Below are positions 1-11,100 of a DNA stretch of 64,000 nucleotides, piece after piece (position 1 is the stretch's first letter; each line of letters begins with the position of its first letter). The DNA lies in assembly GCA_963971405.1 (NCBI GenBank), contig OZ020491.1, positions 8,798,855 through 8,862,854 on the forward strand, in the 5' to 3' direction. The notes beneath the pieces are model-generated. The model had not been told where the DNA came from. It did no database searches and saw only the letters and a list, made by a program, of their open reading frames with translations. The DNA is from Psococerastis gibbosa (lineage: Eukaryota; Arthropoda; Insecta; Psocodea; Psocidae). The translations under genes were made by a program, and so were the position numbers.

Positions 1-307
1 GTAGTTCTATCATTTGATCGGTGTTTTTCGAAATAGTATGCTCTATATTTTTTATGGCCCCCATAATTTCATTGTTCTGAGCTAACAAAATTTTCAGTAT
101 GTCGGAGTCCTGAGGCATAGTCGAACTTTCAGCAGGATTTAAACACCCTTTACACTTCCAGATTTCTTTTTTAGTTGTTTTACCTAATTCACCTCTTTTA
201 ATATCTGTGCACGATAGGTGAAAAATATTGCCACAGGCTGCTGAACAGTTGACTGCAAATCTGGTATCCTCAATAGTGTTCTTGCAGGATCCACAAAAAG
301 AATTCAT
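1..307 (-). mobile_element. LINE ORF1 start, PHD-like zinc finger (runs off left edge)
   Basis: Reading the minus strand from an ATG at 307 gives an open frame of 102 codons to the window edge. It begins MNSFCGSCKN and has a Cys/His array (C-x2-C, then C-x3-C, H-x4-C and C-x2-C) typical of a PHD-type finger. A hydrophilic, Asn/Gln/Ile-rich stretch that could form a coiled coil follows. A PHD finger plus coiled coil is a common layout of ORF1 proteins in insect non-LTR retrotransposons. No stop appears before the edge, so the copy could be fairly intact. The call rests on layout, not on a search; a host PHD protein exon is the alternative. Confidence 0.55.
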
Positions 308-559
308 CGTCTTGTTAGATTTTAAATCAAATCAGGATTTGAGATCGATCAATTTTAAAATTAGGCGCGTAACCAAGTGCGCATGCGCAACCATATGCCA
401 ACCGTGTCAGATGTTGAACCAGATTAGATTAATGTGCATAATATTGTAGCTAATCAATAATTCCAGTTATTAGTAGGTATTTTATACGTTTCCAGCAGCA
501 GATATTGTAGTAAGATTTAAATAACTCTGGCACGTTCAAAAACACAATCACTCCAAAGA

Positions 560-1245
560 CATGTCAAAACAGGAAGAATAGACGAAGACATAGTTATAAA
601 TTAAATTAAGATAGGCCTTCTACATCTGCCCAAAAAATTGCTTAACACCCGCCCATGCAATTATAAATAGAAATGCTGGAAATGAATTTTTTCGCCTGAT
701 TTTCTAACAATTTTGTGTTCCACTCGTGTTTAAGGGGTGAAGGGGTGGTATTGAAATTATGTATGTGTACTCGTTTTAAAGCTTATTTCATACTGCTTCT
801 AATGAGACATTAAAAAATAATTTCGGTTGAAAACAGCTGGCTGTGGAATTTTTTTACTCTATGGATGTATTTGGAAATGTACCCTTTAAACCGGTATTTC
901 GTCAAAACAGGGACTGCTTACCAACTCACCTGAGCCCAAACGAAGAGGCGTATAGTAAACCTGAATACATGTCTGAAAAGACTAAGAAAGGTGGAAAAGG
1001 ACTAAAGAAGTTTCAAGTTTTCGAATTGATATTAACACCCCCAAAAACGCGGTCGAAAAAGGCCTATTTTCGCTGAAAATCGGAAAATTTGGGCGCACCC
1101 CCTCACGTTTCCACCCCCCAAAGTCGAACCACTTGCCCAATCACATCATGTATAGCATGGCCTGAAAGAGGAAGAATGGACGAAGACAGTGATGTAATTT
1201 AAGTTAAGGTAGGCCCAAATGTCAGGCTAAAACATTGCGTTGAAC
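560..1245 (-). repeat. ~0.7 kb dispersed repeat, copy A (internal ~597-bp repetition)
   Basis: This stretch is matched, in inverted orientation, by 56775-57445. Shared landmarks include the end of a segment reading TTAAACACGAGTGGAACACA on the other strand, a pair of blocks containing GACGAAGACA about 597 bp apart, and a C-rich block near 1098-1130. The flanking block occurs twice within each copy, so the element is a partial tandem repeat. I see no coding potential and no terminal inverted repeats. The short open frames inside it are incidental. Confidence 0.75.
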
Positions 1246-1429
1246 CCTCCAATGCTTTCTTATGGGATTTTTCGAACCGATTATCGCTCCTGTACCTGAT
1301 CAGGTTCAATTTTTAAGGTTCGGCCCTACACGAAAACCATGTCCCGATTTTTCTCTAAATTTTGAGTGTATCCGCAAGTTTCTGGTGCCAGTGGGTCCCG
1401 AGTTATGGCGAGTCAAAAAAGTGTCCACA

Positions 1430-1450
1430 TACATACATACATACATACTC
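1430..1450. repeat. (ACAT)n microsatellite
   Basis: About five tandem ACAT/CATA units lie at the end of an unclassified stretch (1246-1450) that precedes the first visible WNK exon. Short tetranucleotide runs often mark transposon ends, as with the GTCT run of another family in this window. Confidence 0.7.
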
Positions 1451-1563
1451 ACGCGGGAAAGTGGTTTGATTTTTATAAAGATAGATAGTATTGTATATTG
1501 TATTGTAGAGTATGGAATAGGAAAGTGCCTACCTAATTTCGAACTGACCCTGTCTGTTTTCAG

Positions 1564-2136
1564 CCGGTGAAAGCATCAAAAAGTTTCGAGGCGACGACAC
1601 AGAAGAGATCAAGACTGCCGCTATTGAAGCAAACATGCTCGGAGAGTAGTTTTCGGAAATCAGTGACGCTGCCACGAAGAATGGCGCCTAATGCGACGAC
1701 GACGACGACGACGCCGACGCCTCCGCCCTCAAAGCCAGCAGCCGCGGTGGCCCGGGCGTCAAGTAAGTCGCCCACAAAGACGCCCAAATCGTCGCAAGCG
1801 CCACTGGAACCCATGCCTAGTCGGACGCCCCTGCTGCGGCCCAAGTGCAAGAGCGAGAGCTGTCTGTTCGACAGCATCGAGTTGTACAATCTCGGGCACC
1901 GGGCCCTCTCGTTAGATTTAGTGTTGCTGCGGTCGGCGCCGTGGGTGCCGCGCCGGATGAGTCAATTTAAACTGGAGAAGACTGAGTCGTTAGAGGATAG
2001 TGTGGAGAAGATAGGGGAGGAGGAGGAGGGAGCTCGCGCCCTGCCGCTCAAGGTCGCGGTCAGCCAGGTCCCGCTCGACGACGACGAGGAGAAGGCTATT
2101 GGGGTGTCGCCGGATGGCCGCTTTCTCAAATTCGAA
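1564..2136 (+). CDS. Wnk: WNK exon 1 (of those visible): N-terminal region
   Basis: The acceptor is CTGTCTGTTTTCAG ending at 1563; the donor is TTCGAA|GTATGT at 2137. The 191 codons are Ser/Thr/Pro/Ala-rich with a (ACG)n run coding six Thr near 1694-1711. The exon ends in [11 protein letters not shown], the block that directly precedes the kinase glycine loop in WNKs. GC content is clearly higher than in the surrounding DNA. No start codon is needed if an upstream exon exists; ATG 1681 is the first in-frame Met. Confidence 0.88.
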
Positions 2137-5100
2137 GTATGTTGTCATTATAATTATTTTATGGGCTGATGGCCTTGCCATGCCCTGCCAATAACTCCAT
2201 TGATTTTTCGGATTCTTCAACCGTTGGCAAACTCGTAGAACACATCCTCGATGTCAATCCGCACTTGGACATGCAAAAAACCGATTTTCTATGACATATC
2301 GGTCTGAAATTACATTTTTATAATATATGCATTTACATTTTAATCATAGTAAGTAACCGGCGCTAACAGAACCATAGTTTGGCCACAGTTATTAAAGTTG
2401 AGGACCTAACCCAACCATGATTTATTTACACGACTTCAGAAACTGTGGTCAAACGGTGTTAGTGGTAGCTACATAAATAAATAATGGAGAAATATGGCAA
2501 ATGGCTATCCCAAGGTGAATCCACCAGAACAGACAGACAGACAGTTCAAAACTGCAGCTAACTTGGTAGTGTGCACAGAATTGGCAGGGGAACATGGTGG
2601 GACATGATAACGAGCTGAAATTATCAGTCAGTCTTTAGTGCGTATCGAGTCCTGGTCACCTCCAAATTAATCGTTTGACTTGACTATGTTCCCCAATCTA
2701 CTATAATCAGGAGGTCCATCCTGTCAGTCAAGTCCCCTTCTCCCTGAGGTGAATGAGTCTGCCCCCAGGGTGCCAGGTTACCGCCTGTGTTTGCAAATGT
2801 TCCCATACTTTCAGGTTGAGATTGGCAGAGGCACGTTCAAAACGGTGTACCGCGGTCTGGACACACAGACGGGCGTGTCGGTGGCGTGGTGTGAGCTCCA
2901 GGAGAAGAAACTGAGTAAGACTGAGAGGATGAGGTTCCGAGAGGAGGCAGAGATGCTCAAAGGGCTCCAGCACCCCAACATTGTCCGCTTCTTCGACTAC
3001 TGGGAGGAGACACTTACCAGACGCAAGTACATTGTGCTGGTGACGGAGCTCATGACGTCTGGCACCTTGAAAACGTAAGTGAAATGCTATGTTTAATATT
3101 TTTTATAAAAACAGTTATGAATCAAACTGATGCAATTAACGTATGTTAAATTATGTTTAAACGCCATCTTAAGTAAGAAAGATAGAGTGATAAGCCCATG
3201 TATACATATAACATGTATACATAGAAAATGAAAAAAAAAAAACATCAAAAACTTTCTAGCTCTTTTAGGTAAATAATAGACTAGGCGATATTCGGAGACT
3301 TACTTTTTGTTTTAGATATTCCCATAGTCAAGACATGTAGCGTACTGGTACGGACTCTGACTTTCACCCAAAAGGTTGTTGGTTCGAGTCCCACACTGGC
3401 TACATTTTCTGGCCATGCTTCGGAGGGCATGTAAAGCAGGCGGTCCCGGCCTTCCTAGTTGAGTTTAAGAGAGGACTTTATAGCCATAACTCCGCTAGGT
3501 TGGATTAGTAATAGAAACAACAAAAAGTCCTTTATTTATTCAATTTTCAGGTACCTAAAACGTTTCAAGAAGATCAACCCGAAGGTGTTCAAGTCGTGGT
3601 GCCGGCAGATTCTGAAAGGGCTAATGTTTTTGCACTCGCGAAGTCCACCCATCATCCACAGAGACTTGAAATGTGATAATATATTTATTACGGGCACTAC
3701 GGGTGCTGTCAAAATCGGAGATCTTGGACTGGCAACGTTGAAAAATAGGTCTTTTGCTAAATCGGTCATAGGTATGTTGTTTTTTACTTTCTTAAGGTTT
3801 TCTGTAGGGCTTGTCATGGAATTAGTGGCCTACTGCCAACAACCTCACTGATTGTTAGATATAGGATATGAAAGTCCAAAAACAGCTATTAATTTAAAAG
3901 TGCTGATGACACCGTGCTTGTTGCTTCATCAGAAGAACAACTGCAGTTGGCCCCCCAATCAGAGGAGGGCATTTTGTCACAGTTTTTTTTTTATATTGGC
4001 GGTAAGAGACTGGAAGGTGACCCTTGCAACAAGAAGGCGCTGTAGATGTTAATTCCTAGTTTCCCTTGTTCTACCCTGGCAATATGACAATTTCAGGTAC
4101 TCCAGAGTTTATGGCACCGGAAATGTACGAGGAACACTACGATGAGTCGGTAGACGTGTACGCATTCGGGATGTGCATGTTGGAGCTTGCCACGTCGGAA
4201 TATCCCTACTCTGAATGCATGGGACCCGCTCAAATTTACAAGAAAGTCGTCTCCGGAGTCAGGCCGCAATGTTTTGATAAAGTGGAAAGCCCAGATCTTA
4301 GAGACATCATCGAACAATGCATTAGGTGAGCTTTTCTTATTTTACTTATTTTATTCCGTTTCTGTTTCTATGACAACTTTTATATCAATGCCATAATATC
4401 TAAATGGGCCAAAAGGTGTGATAGAGAAGGAAAGGGAAGCAAACTATAAAGTGCGGCCTGTTTGACCAAAGTATGTTCATTCAAATTTTGTGCATTATTT
4501 ATTTTCAAACGGCTGTGGATTGTTGAAGGATTGACTTGGGACTGAGAGTCTGTAGAATGTAGTTTGCAGCTTACTATGGCCCGGTGCACAAAAGTTCAAC
4601 TGTGTATATTAAATAATGTCATTATTTTTAATGTTGAGCCGTCACCGCACATATTATTTATGTTTTGTAGGTTAAAAAAGGAAGATAGGCCAGCAGTAAA
4701 GGAACTGCTAAATTATGAATTTTTTGCGGAGGACCTCGGTATGAAAATCGAGGTGGTGAGCCGGGAAGAAGTAGTGGGCTCGGTGAAGGAGCGCGTCGAG
4801 TTCAGGCTACGTGTACTGGACCCGAAGAAACGCGGGAATAAGCACAAGGAGAATGAGGCGATACAGTTTGAGGTTCATGTCAAGGAAGATGTTCCAGATG
4901 AACTTGCTGCTGAAATGGTAAGTTTGGAAGAAAATGAGTGCGCCAGTTGCAGATAGTCAAAGCTTGTTACTAGTTACTAGTCTTCAGCTCACGATGGAGA
5001 AGACATAGTCCGTTTTTAAAAGCGCAAGTTGGCTGGAACACGTCAGAAGTATGTCCAAAGACCGCATGCCGAACGAAATGTTTAAATAAGCATGACGAAT

Positions 5101-8100
5101 GAATATGATTACAGGGACGTCCACGAACTCGCTGAAAGAATGAATGAAACCGATATCCGCGAGTTATTAGTCCGTAGATGGTGGAGCGTCGTGCAAAACC
5201 GAGATGAACTGTACAGCCAGAAGAAGAAGAAGAAGACTAGTCTTAGCTGTAATTTAGTCATATGGTCAGCCATGGCTGAGGCCCGTTGTGTAGCACCTTT
5301 GAGTTGCTAATTTCCCTGTTTAAGACCTTACAGCGCCCAGTTGCTAGCAGGGGAAATTCTTCTACAACAGGAACTGATGGAAATGTTTTTGTATTTTTTA
5401 GGCAAAGTCTGGGTTAATCATGGAAGAAGACGCTAAAAACGTGGCGAAAATGCTACGCCAACAAATTGCGTCCCTTATGCGGGACAGGGAGCAATTAAAG
5501 GGAGCGGAAACAGCTCAAACGGCAGCCGAGACACATGAGCCAACCAATGAGCAGCCGACAGTAGTGACCAATCAGATGCCGTTGCATCCGGCGGATCAGA
5601 CACTACATGTACCCAACCAGCAACCAATTTACATACAGCCTCTGTTGCCTCAATACCAACCAAACGTTCAGAATGCCCAGCAGACGAATTACATAACGGG
5701 GTTTCAAGTACAACAAGGCTACCAACCGCAACCGCCTCCGTCAAGCTTGCCAACGGGTCAGGTATATTACCAGCAGCCAGTGCCGCTGATTGTTCCTTCG
5801 CAAATTGGTGAAGAACCTATCCAGCAGCAGCAGCAGCAAACTGTTTATGTTATGAACCAAGAGTTGGCTAATCAGATTCAAGCAATGCAGCAGCTTCAGT
5901 CAGGTGAAGAACCCGGAAGTCAGTCAAAAGTTGTTATTAACCAGGATATCACCAATCAGCATTTAGGTGAAGATGCCATGCAACGACAGCAAACGATATT
6001 AGTAATGAATCAGAATCAAGATATGGCTAATGTGGTGCAGAACAACATGACCGGGGACGAAATGCAGAGGTCTATGCAGGAGTTGGCACAACCGAAAATT
6101 GTTATGGTCAATCGGGATGTTCTTAATCAGATGCAGGCGTTTATGAAGTCCCAGCAGCAAATTCAGGAAGAGGCTGGGTTAAGTCAGAGTCAGCATCAGG
6201 AGTTAGTTGGCCAAAATGCTATGATCAACCAAAATCAAGTGCAACATCAAGAGGTGATGAATCAGGCAAATCAAGTTCACCACCAAGAGTTAATCAATCA
6301 GAATGTTATGATGAACCAGGCTCAGCATCAAGAGCTGATGAATCAGGCCGCTAGAATGAGCCAAGGGAACCAAGTACAACATGAATTAATAAATCCCACT
6401 ACTATGACAAACCAGATTCCACAGCAACCTGTTATGAACCAAATACAGGAAGTAATGCAGTCTGGCATGAATCAGGTTCTTCATCAAGAAATGTCACAAC
6501 AACCAGTTGTGGGTCAACCTCCGCCGCAATCCCATATTGGTCAGACGCAGCAACATCAGATTCTGAGTCAGACACCGCAGATCTTGAATCAAACTCATCC
6601 ACCTGTAATGAGCCATGCTGTGATGAATCAAGTTAATCAGATGCAGCAGCATTTTAGTGGAAATCAGGAGACTCAATTGCCGAGTCAGCAAAATCAGGAG
6701 ATTCACCCGCCGAGTCAGTCAATGCAACAACCTGTTCTGAATCAAACGTATCAACCCGTGTTGAACCAGACAATCCAACAGCCTGTGAGTCAGGTTCAAC
6801 AGCATACTGGAATAACTCATGATCAAAATCTTGAGGGGCAAATGGTAAATCAACACAATCAGGAGGTTCACCTGCCTGTTGTGAGTCAGCCAATGCAGCA
6901 GTCTATTTTGGGTCAGTCTGGCATTATGAACCAGACTCAAATGTATCCCGGAGTTATTCAAAATCAGGAGATGCAGCAGCATCAATACGGTCAAGACATT
7001 CAACAGCCTGTGATGAACCAAGCCAATCAGTTCCAGCAACCAATTATTATGAACCAAGTTCAGCAGCCAATGAATTTTCAAAATAACCAAACTATTATTA
7101 CCGATGAACAAAGACTCAACCAACAGAATTTTATGGACTCAAGGGGTGGAACTTTAGAAGCGCCAATTTTTATAGATAATCAGATACGTACAGAAGGTAT
7201 TAATGAAAATTTCCAGCCTCACGCCACTTATTCGGAGGTTGTAAGGCATGGTACGCCACTTGCGACTAATGCGGAAGTCGTTACTGCGCAGAATCAACAA
7301 GGAGTAGGGATAGTTGGTGAAAACGAGCAAGAAAGTATTACTACGAATGTGCCAAAAACTGATGAAATGTCTTACCAGCCCCCTACTGATCTGTTAACAA
7401 ACGCTGCAAACCAGCTGGACAGGTCGTTCCATGAGGAGGTCAGCCAACAGCCAGCCCCAGCAGTGGCGCAAAACGATTTGCGAAATCTAGTCAGTCAGCA
7501 GTCTTTGAGCATAGACTCTACTGTGACTACTTCAGATTCCGCTGCTGAGAATAGCCGGGAGAGTACGCCACTGGCTGATCAGGTGCTGGTCATGGGCGTA
7601 GGTGGTGTATCGGAAGCGGGGGTAGTGAGTGAATCTAGTCATAGCTTGGCATCTGATGGAGCTGCTGAGCCTCTCACGTCTGGTGTTTTTGAAGATGGCC
7701 GAGTGGACGACCTGGGGAAACCGGACGATGTTGTAGCTACTGAGGGAATGACTGAGCATGTAAGTTTTATTAATTTATCGTGTAGTATTAGGCCTACTTA
7801 TGAGACAAGATAGTCGAGTTGCTATAGAACTAGTTTAGGAATGTTAGGTCTATCTTACCATACGAAGGCTGTACACAATAAATACGAGACTACTACTAAT
7901 ATACTCATTTAATACTACAATATGATAGACACTTACCTAACATAATAGGGGTCATGACCCCCCCCCTCAAATTTTAAAAAGGCGGCCAAATGACAACTTA
8001 ATTTTTTTTAAAGCGTGAAATATGGAAAGTGTTATTGTAATACTTCTTTAAATGGTTTAACATTTCGTTCTGTATGTACCAACCAGAATTGTTCGGAAAA

Positions 8101-11100
8101 TGTAAATCAGTTACCTACTTAAATGAAATAGCCTACCGTATTGTTTTTATTCTCAGTTTATACCTGAGGCGGCATTTTGAGGGAAGACCCTCCATAAAAT
8201 AAACAGCTGTGTCCGCCACTGAGCCAGTTAAAATCATATGCACTGTAAGTTAGATTTTTGTGAAATCGAAACAAAATGTGGGAACACTGCCCATATGGAA
8301 ACACTGTCCGAACCTACCTTCTAATGTTTTTACTATTGATTGCATTTGTTTACAATTTTCGCCTTGTTTACATCATGGTAAGTTGTATGCTACATGGATA
8401 CAAGATACAATATAATAAAACTGGATATGAAACTTGATTTTTATGTTCTATGCTACTATGCTAAGGATACGCAGAATTTTTTTTTATGACCGCCAAAATT
8501 TGGAATCAGAACTGTTTGACTACGTAGTTCAAAACACGGTTTTCTTTCATTAAATAGCAATGGAATTGTTAGCTTTTACATATTAAATGTACATTTTAAG
8601 TTTTATTGCATTTAAGTCTGTCTGTCTGTCTGTTCGTCGATTTCCGGGCAAACTACTCGGTCAATTTTGATGAAATTCGGCATGTAGGTTCACAAAAATC
8701 ATACCTCGGGACCATTTTTTTTATTTTGGGCTAACTCAATTTGGGGGGTTTTTATTTTCAAAAAACTTCAAAAAAACGTCTAAAAAAATTATTTCCCAAA
8801 AACGGCTCCAACGATTTCTATTAAATTCACATATGTTGTAGTTGTTGTTAATGTTGATAAAATGCGGGGGGTCGCTTGCCCCTTGATAGTTTGCTTCTGG
8901 GGGTAAAAAAATAAAAATGACTAAATTTTAATGAAAAATGACTAAAAAATAATTTTTCTGTGACACCTTTCTATCGATGATTTCTACCTTCAGGTATGTT
9001 TTATGTGTTAAATTGAGTAACGAAACCGGACGGGTTGCTTTCCCAAAAAAGTATTTGGTTTTGTACAAAAAAAAGTTTTTTTGAAAAAGTGATAGAAAAT
9101 TCACGCTCAAATGCATTGCGTGCCCTGCCAATATTGCTGTGTGGTAATGTGTTGGTCTGATCTATCTAGAATTTACCACCAGTGACGAGTGACGTCAGGT
9201 GGACAGCCACCCCCCCCCCCCCGGAAATTTAACCATAGGAAATTATTTACCATGAAATTACTCAATTACTCATTTTCTCTATCTACTAATTTTGATAAAT
9301 TGGAAAGCATGTTCGAGTAAACTCGGACCGGTTCTTCATGTTTGCTCATGCAATGACTGCAAAAGGGCAAAGCGGGGAATTTGCCGCTGACGTTGATTCA
9401 TAAAATACACTCTTTTTTTTCTTTTTCTTTAAAAAAAGATTATTCGCATACAAACAATAGAATGAATGTATTCGAATAACCTCTTCAGTCGCCTCTGTAG
9501 GTAATACCTGTGTTGAGCTACGACTGGTCACCGATCGCATGATGTGTAAAGACTCGGACAAGTACGAACATTCTATCATTATGCCATCGAAGTCGATAAT
9601 GCTCATGCACTTATTATTTATGTTACAGTCCATTGATGGGACTGAAGGGGGTGAGCGGGAGGGAGCCCGCGCGGAGAGATCTGAAACTAAATCCCGGAAA
9701 CCGAGTATGAACAAGAAGAAAAGTCGGAGTTCCGGTCCGCGACTGTCTGTTCTCAGTCTCGACGGCTCCAAGGTGGAGTGTCAGTTGGAGACGTCAAAAC
9801 ACAAGACGGTCACGTTTACGTTTGAAACTGAGGACGCTGTGCCTGTCGACATTGCTAATAACCTGGTCAGTGCTATTTTATTAGTCTTCTTCTTCAGCCA
9901 ACGCCCCTCCTTGACGCCGTGCCGCGTAATAGAGCTGGGCCAATCCCTCCTTTGTCCCAGTTTGGTTTTCTACCTCAATGCCAGTGCAGCTGAATAGGCG
10001 ATCGGCATTTCCCTCCCCTTGGGAGCAGAGGGGGCATTCGGATGACTCAGCGTTACCTATTCTGCACAGGTGGCTCTGGAGGTAGTCATGTCGTGCGGCC
10101 ATTCGGAACGCTGCCACAGCGATGTCCCGGCGCAAGTTGCTAGGGATGGTTTTTGCTTTATTATTATGGTCATATTTACCTGTCTCAGGCTGACGGTAGA
10201 AGCAAAAGTCCGCCGAGACTTCAGGATTGGAGGAGCAACCGCAGTCGAAGCACAAAATCGCAAACAGTGGAAGGGAACATGCCGTATCGCTGACCCCTCT
10301 GAGGGATAAAAGCGAGGAAAAAGAATTTTACCTGTTCTAGTAAAAAAAGGTGTCACTACAAGGGTTTCGTTAACATACATATATTCGTGCAGACATAAAG
10401 CGGTGTATAGTCCACGCAAAATGAGAAAAGTATAGACATGGAATGTTTTGATCCTGTGCAACACTGTAAAAATATTCCTTGCACAATTTTGTGTTATTGT
10501 TGCATTGGATGCAAGGCATAACAAAAATTGTGCAAAGAATATTTTTACAGTGTTGCACAGGATCAAAACATTCCATGTGCACACTTTTCTCATTTTGCGT
10601 GGACTATACCTAATTCCAAACTAATTCTTAAAATTCATTTATCGAGTAGATCGATAGGTTGAGTTTTAAACTTATATTCAACAATTTTTCCAAATAAGAG
10701 CCGACTTTCTGACTACTGTGGTAGTGGTATTGTAATGTGCGTAACCATACTGTGGTAGTGGTATTGCAATGTGTGTAACCATACTGTGGTAGTGGTATTG
10801 TAATGTGTGTAACCATTTTTCAGGTCCAAGAGAACCTGCTCGGAGAGCAACACGCGGAAGTTTTCGTGGACCTGGTGGCGGATTTGATTCGACAGCTACG
10901 CGAAAACCCTGGCATTATCCCCGTACTGCCGGCCACTCAGCCTGTCGACACGTCGTCTGCTGTGGGTAGTCCTGTTGTTATCAGACGACCACGTGACCGC
11001 GATCGCAGTGCAGAACCCAATGTAAGTACTGGTGTTTACCACTGGTATGCCTGTCTGTTGCTACGCCATGTTGTAGTGGTGGAAGTAGTGAGTGACACTG

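Larger units (their letters stand above)
7760..9628 (+). other. WNK intron 6
   Basis: From 7760 to about 8610 I recognise only a relic with a C-rich left end (7949-7970) and a right end reading CCGCCACTG near 8211-8219, as in worn hAT-like elements. The remainder holds the 8616-9336 repeat and the antisense SINE at 9411-9597. Confidence 0.5.

Noticed and set aside
1560..1915. Alternative frames over WNK exon 1 (Arg-rich and Val/Gly-rich)
   Set aside because: Shadows of the (ACG)n and GC-rich coding exon in other frames.
3331..3400. tRNA gene
   Set aside because: A and B boxes are present, but the acceptor and anticodon stems do not pair and the same body follows in all copies: a tRNA-derived SINE.
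5475..7123. Long open frames on the minus strand opposite WNK exon 6
   Set aside because: They mirror the Gln/Asn/Met-rich sense codons; the antisense of CAG/CAA/AAT/ATG rarely makes stops. No splice or family support.
10057..10593. 178-codon minus-strand frame
   Set aside because: It runs across a LINE fragment out of frame and through the 10402-10610 palindrome; no protein family recognised.
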